A stretch of DNA of 50,041 bases from Oscillospiraceae bacterium (GTDB taxonomy: Bacteria; Bacillota; Clostridia; TANB77; CAG-508): contig WRFS01000014.1 of the NCBI GenBank assembly GCA_009778695.1, positions 1 through 50,041 on the forward strand. The letters run 5' to 3'. The position numbers and the translations under genes were made by a program. This document shows, piece after piece, positions 18,481 through 26,223 of this stretch (within the stretch, counting starts at the first letter, position 1; each line of letters begins with the position of its first letter). The notes below the pieces were generated by a model that searched no databases, was not told the DNA's origin, and was given only the letters and a program-made list of their open reading frames with translations.

Positions 18481-18652
18481 GAAGGAAAAGAAGAGTGCGT
18501 GGGATTTTGCTTTTGCATTGATTAAGTTTGACAATTTAGAACCATCAAAAGAAATGATAGAATGGTCACAGCAAGAAATACAGGGAAATATTACTTTAAA
18601 ACAAATATATCAAGCATTAATAAAAAAATATGGAGTATCAAGCAAAGCATGA
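18473..18652 (+). CDS. VbhA-like antitoxin of a Fic toxin
   Basis: 59 aa. LEPSKEMIEWSQQEIQGNIT resembles the VbhA family, in which an inhibitory helix blocks the Fic ATP site. The canonical (S/T)xxxE(G/N) motif can be matched only loosely (SKEMIE). It overlaps the Fic start by 4 bp (ATGA), as in VbhA/VbhT-type pairs. Confidence 0.7.
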   Translation: MSEKEKKSAWDFAFALIKFDNLEPSKEMIEWSQQEIQGNITLKQIYQALIKKYGVSSKA

Positions 18653-19267
18653 AAGATATATATTTATATGAAAATTCTAATGTGTTAAAAAATAAATTAA
18701 ATATAACAGATAAATCCGAACTGGAAACAATAGAAGCGGATTTTTTATCATATAGAATTATAGAGTTGGACACATTAACATTAAATTCTAGTATTAGTGT
18801 GAACTTTCTAAAAGAAATACATAAACATTTATTTCAAGATATATATGATTGGGCAGGAGAATTTAGAAAAATAGATATAGAAAAGTATGAAGATATATTG
18901 GGTGGTCTTTCTGTAAAGTATACAGAATTCTCAGAAATAGAAAATGAGTTAATTAAAATATTTGAATTTATAAATACAAAAAATATAACAAATATGAGCA
19001 AAGAAGAATTAGCAAAATATATTACAGACATTGCAAGCAATATATGGAAAGTACATGCTTTTCGAGAACGGAAATACAAGAACTACAATATTATTTATTT
19101 ATAAATATCTACAACAAAATAATATAAATATAAATAAAGATATCTTTAAAAACAATAGTGAGTACGTAAGGAATTCATTTGTAGCAGCTACATTTGAAGA
19201 TATAGAAATAGATGTATATGCTAATAAGAATTATTTATTAAAAATAATAAGAGATGCTTTAAATTAG
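18649..19267 (+). CDS. Fic/Doc-family toxin, +1 frameshift at CGG in the active site
   Basis: Fic protein of the class II fold that AMPylates targets and is held in check by VbhA. Blocks FLKEIHKHLFQDIYDWAGEF (~50), LAKYITDIASNIWKVHAF, then the catalytic HAFREGNTRTT (~136). The zero frame reads HAFRE, then CGG (19069-19071), then a short false tail ending at 19104. A +1 step at CGG restores GNTRTTILFIYKYLQQ and the final helices to TAG 19265-19267. The break therefore lies exactly at the first glycine of the ATP-binding loop. Terminator at 19299. Shift product is 205 aa. Confidence 0.8.
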
Positions 19268-19298
19268 TCAAATATAGAGTTTTGTAAATGTAATTAAA

Positions 19299-19330
19299 AC
19301 AAGTGTAAATAAAAATGCACTTGTTTTTTG
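19299..19330 (+). terminator. Terminator after the Fic gene
   Basis: Same hairpin as at 16969-17000 (ACAAGTG...CACTTGT plus T-run). Confidence 0.8.
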
Positions 19331-19428
19331 TTGCTAAAAAAGTTACATTTGCAAATTTTGTAAAATTATGTTAAACTATATTGTAGAGGCACATAGCCTT
19401 ACATTAAACTACATAAGGAGAAATAGAC

Positions 19429-20064
19429 ATGAGAATTTTGCTACAAGTGCATGGAGAGGAACGGAGTTACTCCGAACTAGAGCTGATACAGGCGTTGGAA
19501 CGCCTTGAGGACCTCAAGGGAAACACGAAGACGACGGAGATTGTGCAGAAAACGTCTCGGCCGATGGTGGGTAAATGGTTTACCGTTAAGCTGGCTGACA
19601 TCGACTGGAATTTCGTCGAGAAATCTTGCAGGAATGCGGGAGCAGACTACCTCTGGAAAGACATCGACTGGGCAAGGAGCCAGATTCCGACCAACCACAA
19701 GTATCAGGGAGAGATTCAAACTCTCGTCCCTGCCAAAAACTGGGAATGGAAGACGGAAAAACAACTGAGGGAAATGGCGAAAGAATTGGGCAACGAAATG
19801 GTAGACGAGGTAATCTTCTATCTTGAACTTGCCCAACGAATCTACAACGGCGAACCGGTCAACACACTGACGGAAAAGGCAGATCATTTGTATTTTTATC
19901 GGTTGATCATCACGAGAAGTGGCGGTACGGGGTTCGTCGGCGGGGTTTCGGCTTGCAATCTCAGAGTTCCGCCCGCAGTCGTCTACAGGTTCCTATATTA
20001 TCTTTATTACAAGTTCGAGCTCTTCTATACGGTTCCTGCAGTTGCCCGCTTTAACAAGCACTGA
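19429..20064 (+). CDS. Diversity-generating retroelement target protein (variable C-terminus)
   Basis: 211 aa. N-terminal ~165 residues are not recognised. The last ~40 (GFVGGVSACNLRVPP, then VVYRFLYYLYYKFELFYTVP and AVARF) are encoded by a variable repeat matching the downstream template repeat. Ribosome site AAGGAGA; a weak promoter TTGCAA-17-TAAACT lies at 19349-19377. Codon use is clearly GC-richer than the surroundings and includes three in-frame CGG codons read normally (ERSYS, SRPM, YRLI). This indicates foreign origin and a conflict with the apparent CGG avoidance of host genes. Confidence 0.75.
   Translation: MRILLQVHGEERSYSELELIQALERLEDLKGNTKTTEIVQKTSRPMVGKWFTVKLADIDWNFVEKSCRNAGADYLWKDIDWARSQIPTNHKYQGEIQTLVPAKNWEWKTEKQLREMAKELGNEMVDEVIFYLELAQRIYNGEPVNTLTEKADHLYFYRLIITRSGGTGFVGGVSACNLRVPPAVVYRFLYYLYYKFELFYTVPAVARFNKH
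19927..20050 (+). repeat. Variable repeat (VR) of the retroelement
   Basis: Aligns to the template repeat at 21217-21334 from ACGGGGTTCGTCGGCGGGG to GCAGTTGCCCGCT. By hand count about 24 of 30 substitutions fall at adenines of the template, with one 6-nt length difference. Template Asn codons have become Cys, Leu, Val, Tyr and Phe. The conserved GTTCC.GCAGTTGCCCGCT end is the expected initiation-of-homing segment. Confidence 0.85.
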
Positions 20065-20067
20065 CCA

Positions 20068-20092
20068 CTGCGCGAGTCAACGACTTGTGCAG
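20068..20092 (+). other. Hairpin just after the variable repeat
   Basis: CTGCGCGAGTC and GACTTGTGCAG form an 11-bp stem (two G-T pairs) with a 3-nt loop, 18 bp after the variable repeat. Diversity-generating retroelements commonly have such a hairpin or cruciform downstream of the initiation site, needed for efficient homing. It is not T-tailed, so it is not the terminator. Confidence 0.7.
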
Positions 20093-20103
20093 AAACCAAA
20101 AAT

Positions 20104-20148
20104 CAAGGGGGAAATTCAAATGAAAATCCCCCTTGAACTTATTTTTTT
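20104..20148 (+). terminator. Terminator after the retroelement target gene
   Basis: CAAGGGGG / CCCCCTTG with a 16-nt loop, then AACTTATTTTTTT. Confidence 0.8.
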
Positions 20149-20169
20149 AAATAGGAGTAAAATATATTT

Positions 20170-20532
20170 ATGAACCAATTAATCCTTATACCAAAAACAG
20201 AAAAATATATAGAATATATGCTTATAATATTATTAAAATTACCACGAACAGAAAAATTTAGTATAGGAACGGAAATTAAAACAAGTATGTATAATATGTT
20301 GAGAAATGTGCTATTGGCGAGCAAATCAGATAAAAATAAAAGATTACAAATATATAATGTTATAGATACAGAAATATATTTTCAAAGAATTTGCATTAGA
20401 ATTATGTATAATAACAAATGGATTAATGAAACAAAATATAAGTATAGTAATGAATTATTAAGCGAGATAGGTAAAATGTTAGGTGGGCTAATTAAATCAT
20501 TAGGAGTAAAAAGTAATGCCGAAAACAATTAG
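20170..20532 (+). CDS. avd: Avd, accessory protein of a diversity-generating retroelement
   Basis: 120-aa four-helix-bundle protein. LPRTEKFSIGTEIKTSMY, IYNVIDTEIYFQRICIR and the C-terminal SEIGKMLGGLIKS match the bacterial Avd family. Avd pentamers bind the reverse transcriptase and template RNA for A-specific mutagenic cDNA synthesis. Ribosome site ATAGGAG. It overlaps the original reverse-transcriptase ATG (20516), typical of these operons. Intact, unlike its partner. Confidence 0.85.
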   Translation: MNQLILIPKTEKYIEYMLIILLKLPRTEKFSIGTEIKTSMYNMLRNVLLASKSDKNKRLQIYNVIDTEIYFQRICIRIMYNNKWINETKYKYSNELLSEIGKMLGGLIKSLGVKSNAENN

Positions 20533-21181
20533 AAATGTTTATGATACATCTGTGTCTTTTAAAAAATTGTAATTATAAACATAGTAAATATACAACATTT
20601 AAAATATATCAACCAAAAGAACGCATAATAATGGCTTCGGAATATATAGACAGAATTGTACACCAATGGTATGTACAGCATTTTATTAAACCATATTTTA
20701 TACCACAGTTTATAAATACGACGTATGCCTGTATAGAAGGTAGAGGAATGCACAAAGCTTCAAAGGATTTACAAAATGCGATGTGGAATTGTAAAAAACA
20801 GTGGAATAATTATTATATTTTAAAAATGGATATTACAAAATATTTTCATAATATTGATAAAAGGATATTGTAATCTTATGCAGAGATAAAAACACAGCAA
20901 ATAAAGTATTATACAGCATTTCACAATTTTTAGAAAATAATTTAAGACTTACATTAAATTCAAAAACTAGAATATTTAAGGATATTCAAGGGGTAAATTT
21001 TTGTGGATACAAAATCAATGAAAGCAGGATGAAGATAAGACATAGAAGTAAAATACGAATGAAAAGAAAGTTGAAATCGTATACAAGACTATTAAAAGAA
21101 GGAAGAATAACATTACCTGATATACAAAGAAGTATAGCAGGTTGGACAGGCTATACAAATCATGCTGACACTTATTTTTAA
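20516..21181 (+). pseudogene. Diversity-generating retroelement reverse transcriptase, internally deleted
   Basis: Three pieces of one RT gene. (1) ATG 20516: MPKTIRNVYDTSVSFKKL, then stop. (2) Next frame to 20873: KYTTFKIYQPKERIIMASEY, IDRIVHQWYVQHFIKPYF, TYACIEGRGMHKA and YYILKMDITKYFHNID (motif with the first catalytic Asp). (3) 20876-21181: LCRDKNTANKVLYSISQFLE, VNFCGYKI and a basic tail ending IAGWTGYTNHADTY. Missing are a stretch after residue ~18 and the whole palm segment with the YxDD box, several hundred bp by family length. No CGG is involved, so these are true deletions and the enzyme is dead. Confidence 0.85.
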
Positions 21182-21216
21182 AGAGAAGTATGTTTTATAT
21201 AGAGGGGTAAGTTTGA

Positions 21217-21334
21217 AACGGGGTTCGTCGGCGGGGCTTCGGCTAACAATAACAACAATCCACCAGCAGACGTCAACAGGAACAAATACAATCCTAACAA
21301 CAAGAACAACAATACTGTTCCAGCAGTTGCCCGC
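21217..21334 (+). repeat. Template repeat (TR) of the retroelement
   Basis: 118 bp downstream of the RT. Asn codons AAC/AAT dominate its middle (it would read GGASANNNNNPPADVN, then RNKYNPNNKNNNTVPA), the hallmark of A-mutagenised templates. Starts and ends are identical to the variable repeat. The downstream hairpin and T-run are at 21442-21491. Confidence 0.85.
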
Positions 21335-21441
21335 TCTAATATTAAGTGAGATTATATATTTTACGAAATATGTACAGTATTAGATATTAAAGGAAACTTA
21401 TTCCTTCTTAAAAGGTAACTTTTAAGAAAATATAAAAATGG

Positions 21442-21491
21442 AACATCTGTATTAGTAAGCTAGCGATAGCTAAATATATGGATGTTTTTTT
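21442..21491 (+). terminator. Terminator after the template repeat
   Basis: AACATCTGTATT pairs with AATATATGGATGTT (interrupted), enclosing an inner AGCTAGCGATAGCT hairpin, then TTTTTTATT. Confidence 0.7.
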
Positions 21492-21492
21492 A

Positions 21493-21808
21493 TTGTTAAA
21501 AAATCAGTGGTAACATTAATCTAAAAGAGGAAATAAAAGGCACAGAACCGACTGTAAGGCAAACAAAAGGCAAATATAAGCGTAGACACTCGTTGAAGAA
21601 TACTCAAAGCTTGTTACTATAAGTGATTGCAACGAAGTCTAGCCGTAATAATTGTACAGATAAGGTTGCAATTGTATTAGAAACTGGAGATGTCGCAGAG
21701 GCATCTCTGATTTTTTGATAGCACCCGCTAAAAACTTCGTTTTTAGGCTGTTTGAGGCGACTGATGAGGTCGACTTATTCCTGTAAAATTGCTGAGGGCA
21801 ATTTTTTT
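21493..21808 (+). ncRNA. ~310-bp structured repeat, copy 2
   Basis: Second copy of 17002-17311. The motif (21578-21650) has stem CGTTG/CAACG; the hairpin terminator GAGATG/CATCTC with T-run is at 21687-21716; tail hairpins are kept, with small changes in the loops. Here it precedes the small gene and recombinase, so an attenuator role for that operon is possible. Together with TR and terminator it fills 21182-21957. Confidence 0.55.
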
Positions 21809-21957
21809 AGACAATTGTTGTTTTAGAAAAAAATTAATTAGGTGGTTCAAAAATGATAATCGAAGTGAGTAAACATATGAAGGGGATTAAGTAAGGGTTA
21901 TGAAGTAGTGTAATAATGACTTATATCTACTCATACACTTTACATAGGTGAGGTATA

Positions 21958-22113
21958 TTGAGTAAAATATCAGAAAAATCAAGTAATAAAATATATTGTT
22001 GCTTTGATGATAGTGGTAATACACTACAGGAAACATTAAAAGTTTCATTTTTAGACTATTTAACTTTAAAAGAGAACACAAAACCACTTGCAAACACAGA
22101 GAAAGAGAGTTAA
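21958..22113 (+). CDS. Small protein upstream of the serine recombinase
   Basis: 51 aa from TTG 21958 (ribosome site GGTGAGG): IYCCFDDSGNTLQETLKVSF. Not recognised. Its place directly before the recombinase suggests an excision or directionality factor or a regulator; this is inference from position only. Confidence 0.5.
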   Translation: MSKISEKSSNKIYCCFDDSGNTLQETLKVSFLDYLTLKENTKPLANTEKES

Positions 22114-22152
22114 CATTAAATGAGCAGTGGTTGCTAAAGTTTAGGAGGGATT

Positions 22153-23785
22153 ATGCTAGATTTAAGCAATCAAAAATTTAAAGTAGGGATATATATAAGG
22201 TTATCTAGGGAGGATGGTGAGGATAAAAAAGAAAGTGAGAGCATAGGTAATCAGAGGCTAATTCTAAAAAGGTACATAAAAGAGAATAACTTACAATTTA
22301 TAGATGAATATGTTGACGATGGAGTATCTCGGAACTACTTTTGATAGAAAAGATTTCAACAGGATGATTCAAGACATAGAAAATAAAAAGATAAATATGA
22401 TTGTTACCAAAGACTTATCACGTCTGGGGAGAGATTACATTAAAACAGGGCACTATTTAGAAAATTATTTTCCAGAAAACCACGTTAGATATGTTGCTAT
22501 ATTAGACGGAATTGATACATATATAGAAAGCACAAGTAATGACATAACTCCGTTTAAAGCGATTATGAATGATATGTATGCAAAGGATATTTCAAAAAAA
22601 ATAAAAATTGTATTTAGAGAAAAACAAAAAAATGGACAATTTTTAGGGTCAATTCCACCATATGGCTACAAGTTAGATGAAAACCAAAAGGGGAAGCTGT
22701 TCAAAGACGAGTATTCTGCAGAAATAGTTAAAAGAATATTTGAAATGTACGCAAATGGGCATGGTAGTATTGATATTTTGAATGTGTTAAATAAAGAAAA
22801 TATACTAACGCCTAGCAGTTACCACAAAACAAAAACCATAGCATCTAGTAAATGGAATCAAACTACAGTGTTAGCCATATTGAAAAACCAAGCATATTTA
22901 GGTCATATTGTTCAAAACAAAATAAATAAAATATCTTACAAATCCAAAAAAGTGATGAAAGTACCAAAAGAGAAGTGGATAATTGTAGAAAATACCCACG
23001 AGCCAATAATAAACGAGGAATTGTTTGAAAGAGTTCAGTTAATTATAAGAGGCAAAGATATGTCTAAAATGACCAAACATGATTATTTATTTAAAGGATT
23101 GATGAAGTGTTATCATTGTAATTGGACTTTGCAAGTTGCATTAAAAAGTTCAGGTAAAAAGAAAACAAAAAACCCATACATAAATTGCATGGGACATGAA
23201 AGAAGAGGTAGTCATCCCATTAGCATGAATTATTGGAAATTCGAAAATCAAATACTTGAAACCATACGAATAATTTGCAAAATGTATTTAGATGATCCTA
23301 TGTTTTTAGAAGTATATAAAGAGCATAAGTCGAAAACAAAAAATATATTAGATGAATATAAAAAACAGTTGCAAAACATAGAAACTAGGATAAATGAAAT
23401 CGATTCTAATATGGATAAAATGTATTTTGATAAACTTAAAGATATTATAACAGAAGACGCATATACGAGGTATTCTAATCAATTTACTGATGAACGAAAT
23501 ATGCTAATAAATAAAGCTGTAGATTTGCAAGAAAGAATAAATATCATTAAAGGTCAGGAAGAGGAGAGGATAGACGAAACGGAAGTAAAAATGATTGTAA
23601 AAGAATTCTTAGAGATGAAGATAGTTAATAAGACGATTTTATACAGATTGATTAAGAAAATTCAAATAGATAAAGACAAGAATATATACATACACTTTAA
23701 TTTCAACAGTTTAAATATTATAAACGACAATATGGAAATACAAAACGATATGGTACATATAAAAGAATTACAAGGGGTTGGATAA
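22153..23785 (+). CDS. Large serine recombinase (integrase), +1 frameshift at CGG
   Basis: Site-specific recombinase of the element. Resolvase domain: IYIRLSRED with nucleophile Ser18, then VTKDLSRLGRDYIKTGHYLE. Recombinase domain: IPPYGYKL onwards. Zinc ribbon: MKCYHCNWTLQ with distal INCMGHERRG. Coiled coil ~355-430. Frame 1 ends soon after CGG at 22330-22332 (TCT CGG AAC). Stepping +1 gives DDGVSGTTFDRKDFNRMI, the conserved sequence. Total ~543 aa. Ribosome site TTAGGAGGG. The right attachment site follows 55 bp after the stop, as usual for these integrases. Confidence 0.88.
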
Positions 23786-23805
23786 GGGATTACTTGAGAG
23801 AGTAA

Positions 23806-24304
23806 TTAATTTTTTAAAACTTGTGGTTGGAGGTTAAAGAGGTCAACACCTCTTATATTGGCATTCCAAACCTGACTTAAAGGATGACCAGTATTGTTAA
23901 TTTTTATGGCATTAAGGTAGTAAGGGGAATTGTAAGGCATTTGATCCAGTACCAAATCAACGCCATCAGGATTCACCATGGGCACAATATATAAAGAAGT
24001 ATTTCTAAATAACCAATTAATATCGTATCCTTGTAAAAATCCTGTTGTTACCTTCGCTTTAGCAAAATTTTCTACGAATTTCATGATAACGGGCGTAGTA
24101 ATCCATTCCAAAGAATGATGAGAAGCATTATACATTACAGGTCTTCGACCTATTCCAAGCCTAATATAGGGAAGAGGCTTTTTCATTACACTTTCTCCAA
24201 TGCTTCCGTGTTTCTAAAAAAGGGTATCTATTTTTTAATCTTGATATGTCATTAATTAAAATTTCATATGTATAATTTATATCGAGTTTAACAATTTCTT
24301 CCAT
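23806..24304 (-). pseudogene. M14 zinc carboxypeptidase, 5' portion, with +1 frameshift at CGG
   Basis: Starts at 24304 (ribosome site AGGAG): MEEIVKLDINYTYEILINDI, then RYPFLET, CGG at 24208-24206 and, after a +1 step, GSIGESVMKKPLPYIRLGIG. M14 motifs follow: SHHSLEWITTPVIMKF (zinc-binding H..E), NPDGVDL and NIRGVDL, where the element interrupts it. The intact ancestor joins to 17829. Two distinct events affect this gene: the CGG shift, which the host apparently tolerates, and the 6.0-kb insertion that destroys it. Product would act on cell-wall peptides. Confidence 0.85.
23840..23850. repeat. Right attachment site, 11-bp core
   Basis: AGGTCAACACC, direct repeat of 17816-17826, next to the recombinase gene end. 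Confidence 0.8.
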
Positions 24305-24372
24305 GGCAGTTCTCCTAAAAATATATTATGAAAAATTTTAGTTTCTGTGAGGTTATAATTTACATAAAGCTA

Positions 24373-24401
24373 TTCACAAAAATGAAAAAATATGATATAA
24401 T
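24373..24401 (+). promoter_or_regulatory. Promoter of the DnaJ-like gene
   Basis: TTCACA (24373-24378), 17 nt, TATAAT (24396-24401). Ribosome site GGAGGAAG precedes the start at 24435. Confidence 0.65.
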
Positions 24402-24434
24402 ATGACAAATTAATGAGGCTGGAGGAAGATATAT

Positions 24435-25337
24435 ATGATAATAAAGGACTATTATAAAATACTAGAATTCAATAGTAATAAAGTAAATATACAACAGATA
24501 AAAACTTCCTATAGAGAATTAGCAAAGAAATATCATCCAGATAAGAACATTGGTAACATAAGAGCAGAAGAACGATTTAAAGACATTTCTGAAGCCTATA
24601 GAATCTTAACAGATCCATCTGGAAGAAAAAAATATGATAGAATTTGGAATTCATATATAGGCAACAAAAGGGCATATAGACCGCTGGGGAAAGAAGAAAC
24701 GGAAGAAATAGACAACACATTTTTTACAATTTTATTTGGCAAAAATACAGAAACAGAGGCAACTACAAATATAAAACGCAAAAAAAATGCAATAAAAGGT
24801 GAAAATATAGAAACAGAAATATCAATTTCAATAGAAGACGCTTTTAATGGTGTAGAAAAAATGGTGGTATTAAAAAGCATTAATGGTGCAGAAAGAATAG
24901 TTCCAGTAAAAGTTCGAAGAGGTGTTCAAAATAACGAGAGAATTAAAATAACAGGATTTGGAAAAGAAGGTCAAAATGGTGGAAACTATGGTGATTTATT
25001 TATAAAAATAAATGTTGAGGATAATAAAATTTTTAAATTAGAAGGTGCAAATATAATTACAACTGCTGAAATAACGCCATGGGAAGCTGTTCTTGGAGCA
25101 AAAATAAATGTAAATGGAATAGAAGAACTTTCTACAATACATATACCTGCGGGAACGCAAAGTAAAGAAAGAATTGTTATAAAACAAAAAGGATATATAA
25201 ATGAAATAGGTGGCAGAGGGGATTTAATAATAGAAATAAAAATAGTAGTGCCAAAAAAGTTAACAAATAAAGAGACTGAACTTTTTAAAGAATTACAAAG
25301 TGTATCTAAATTCAATCCAAGGACAAGCAGGAGCTAG
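24435..25337 (+). CDS. DnaJ/CbpA-type J-domain co-chaperone
   Basis: 300 aa. N-terminal J domain (residues ~4-70) with the HPDK tripeptide (YHPDKNIG). There is no cysteine-rich zinc domain. Two C-terminal substrate-binding beta domains follow (VRRGVQNNERIKITGFGKEG, then GGNYGDLFIKINV and GRGDLIIEIKIVVPK). Domain order as in CbpA/DnaJ type II, stimulating DnaK ATPase. Followed by an independent promoter, so probably monocistronic. Confidence 0.9.
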   Translation: MIIKDYYKILEFNSNKVNIQQIKTSYRELAKKYHPDKNIGNIRAEERFKDISEAYRILTDPSGRKKYDRIWNSYIGNKRAYRPLGKEETEEIDNTFFTILFGKNTETEATTNIKRKKNAIKGENIETEISISIEDAFNGVEKMVVLKSINGAERIVPVKVRRGVQNNERIKITGFGKEGQNGGNYGDLFIKINVEDNKIFKLEGANIITTAEITPWEAVLGAKINVNGIEELSTIHIPAGTQSKERIVIKQKGYINEIGGRGDLIIEIKIVVPKKLTNKETELFKELQSVSKFNPRTSRS

Positions 25338-25387
25338 AACAAAAAAATAGTCTACATAAATTAATCACATAAATTTTGTAAAAAAGA

Positions 25388-25416
25388 TTGACAAGTTGTA
25401 AAAAATACGGTATAAT
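25388..25416 (+). promoter_or_regulatory. Consensus promoter of the coupling-protein operon
   Basis: TTGACA (25388-25393), 17 nt, TATAAT (25411-25416): perfect sigmaA match, 72 bp before the start at 25488. Confidence 0.8.
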
Positions 25417-25487
25417 TGTAGCGTATGGAAAATTCAGAAGAAAAAACATTTACAAAAATAAATGAATAAGAAATGAGGTGTTATATT

Positions 25488-26012
25488 ATGAGCGAAAGCC
25501 TTGAAGAAAGACATTTTAGCATTACAGATCCAACACACATAAATACAGTAATTTATCAAGTTAACGAAACGGAACCAGAATTAAAAGATGCTCCTAAATT
25601 TACTATAGAAAGACTAAATTACACAGAACAAGTAATAGGCGAAAACAAAAGGAAAACATTTTATTTAGGAGAAACAAATTCAGAAGGAAACGCATTAGTT
25701 ATATTATCATTTGGGAAAGAAAAGGTTGTAGTAAATATGGGAATTTTAGAAGACGACAAAGTAAAAATTTCCAAAGAACCTGTTCCAATAAAGTTTAAAA
25801 CCTTATATAGTGATAAAGAGGCCGAATATAAAGAATTTTCATTTACACCAAACTTAAAAAGGCCGATATCAATAATAGATCCAGAAACAACAGAAGAAAT
25901 AAAGCCAACGCTTTATATAGACGAAACAACAAATGAGGTAAGAGGAAAGTGCAAATTAATGCCGTATAAGAATTATTTTGCATTTGAAATTAGAGAAGAC
26001 AATGATGATTAG
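25488..26012 (+). CDS. Hypothetical protein, first gene of the coupling-protein operon
   Basis: 174 aa from ATG 25488 (GAGGTG ribosome site; the ATG at 25473 overlaps that site). Acidic, beta-rich by eye, no signal peptide or membrane segment. Not recognised. It is followed after 15 bp by a small gene and then a VirD4-like ATPase, and shares their promoter. This suggests a linked function, perhaps at the membrane complex. Confidence 0.65.
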   Translation: MSESLEERHFSITDPTHINTVIYQVNETEPELKDAPKFTIERLNYTEQVIGENKRKTFYLGETNSEGNALVILSFGKEKVVVNMGILEDDKVKISKEPVPIKFKTLYSDKEAEYKEFSFTPNLKRPISIIDPETTEEIKPTLYIDETTNEVRGKCKLMPYKNYFAFEIREDNDD

Positions 26013-26027
26013 AAAGGGGCAATTATA

Positions 26028-26193
26028 ATGGCACCACACGTTAAAGCATGTGCACTTCAAGTAACTCCTACAGACAAGAATTTAGAATTTCCACTTGGAC
26101 AGGAAGCAAGACAAGGAGAAATGGTTGTTTTTGCTAGAGTTATAGGACGGACGAAAAAAACAAGAAGAATTACAAGATGAAAGGACTATATAA
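26028..26193 (+). CDS. Small protein before the coupling protein, possible +1 frameshift at CGG
   Basis: Starts MAPHVKACALQVTPTDKNLE after AGAAAGGGGC. CGG occurs in frame at 26148-26150. The zero frame gives a 50-aa protein ending RTKKTRRITR; a +1 step gives GGRKKQEELQDERTI ending at 26193, nearer the next ribosome site. The shift is plausible because every other native in-frame CGG shows it, but both tails are possible here and there is no family to compare. Function unknown. Confidence 0.5.
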
Positions 26194-26223
26194 CACAAGA
26201 TAAAAAAATGAGGTGATAGAGAG

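Larger units (their letters stand above)
17816..23850. mobile_element. 6.0-kb serine-recombinase integrative element in the M14 gene
   Basis: Bounded by 11-bp direct repeats and carrying a large serine recombinase whose stop is ~55 bp from the right end. Contents in order: structured RNA motif, 227-bp MITE, small gene, VbhA antitoxin and Fic toxin, diversity-generating retroelement remnant (target/VR, avd, broken RT, TR), ~310-bp structured repeat, small gene, recombinase. No relaxase or transfer genes, so it is integrative but not self-transmissible. Confidence 0.8.

Noticed and set aside
19477..19887. Long open frames on the opposite strand and in other frames of the retroelement target
   Set aside because: Shadows caused by the higher GC content; no ribosome sites or promoters.
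20535..20873. RT breaks as further CGG frameshifts
   Set aside because: No CGG is at either break, and large conserved segments including the YxDD box are absent, so these are deletions.
20516..21181. Group II intron or retron reverse transcriptase
   Set aside because: No intron domains or msr/msd were seen. The adjacent avd, VR/TR pair and post-VR hairpin fit a diversity-generating retroelement.
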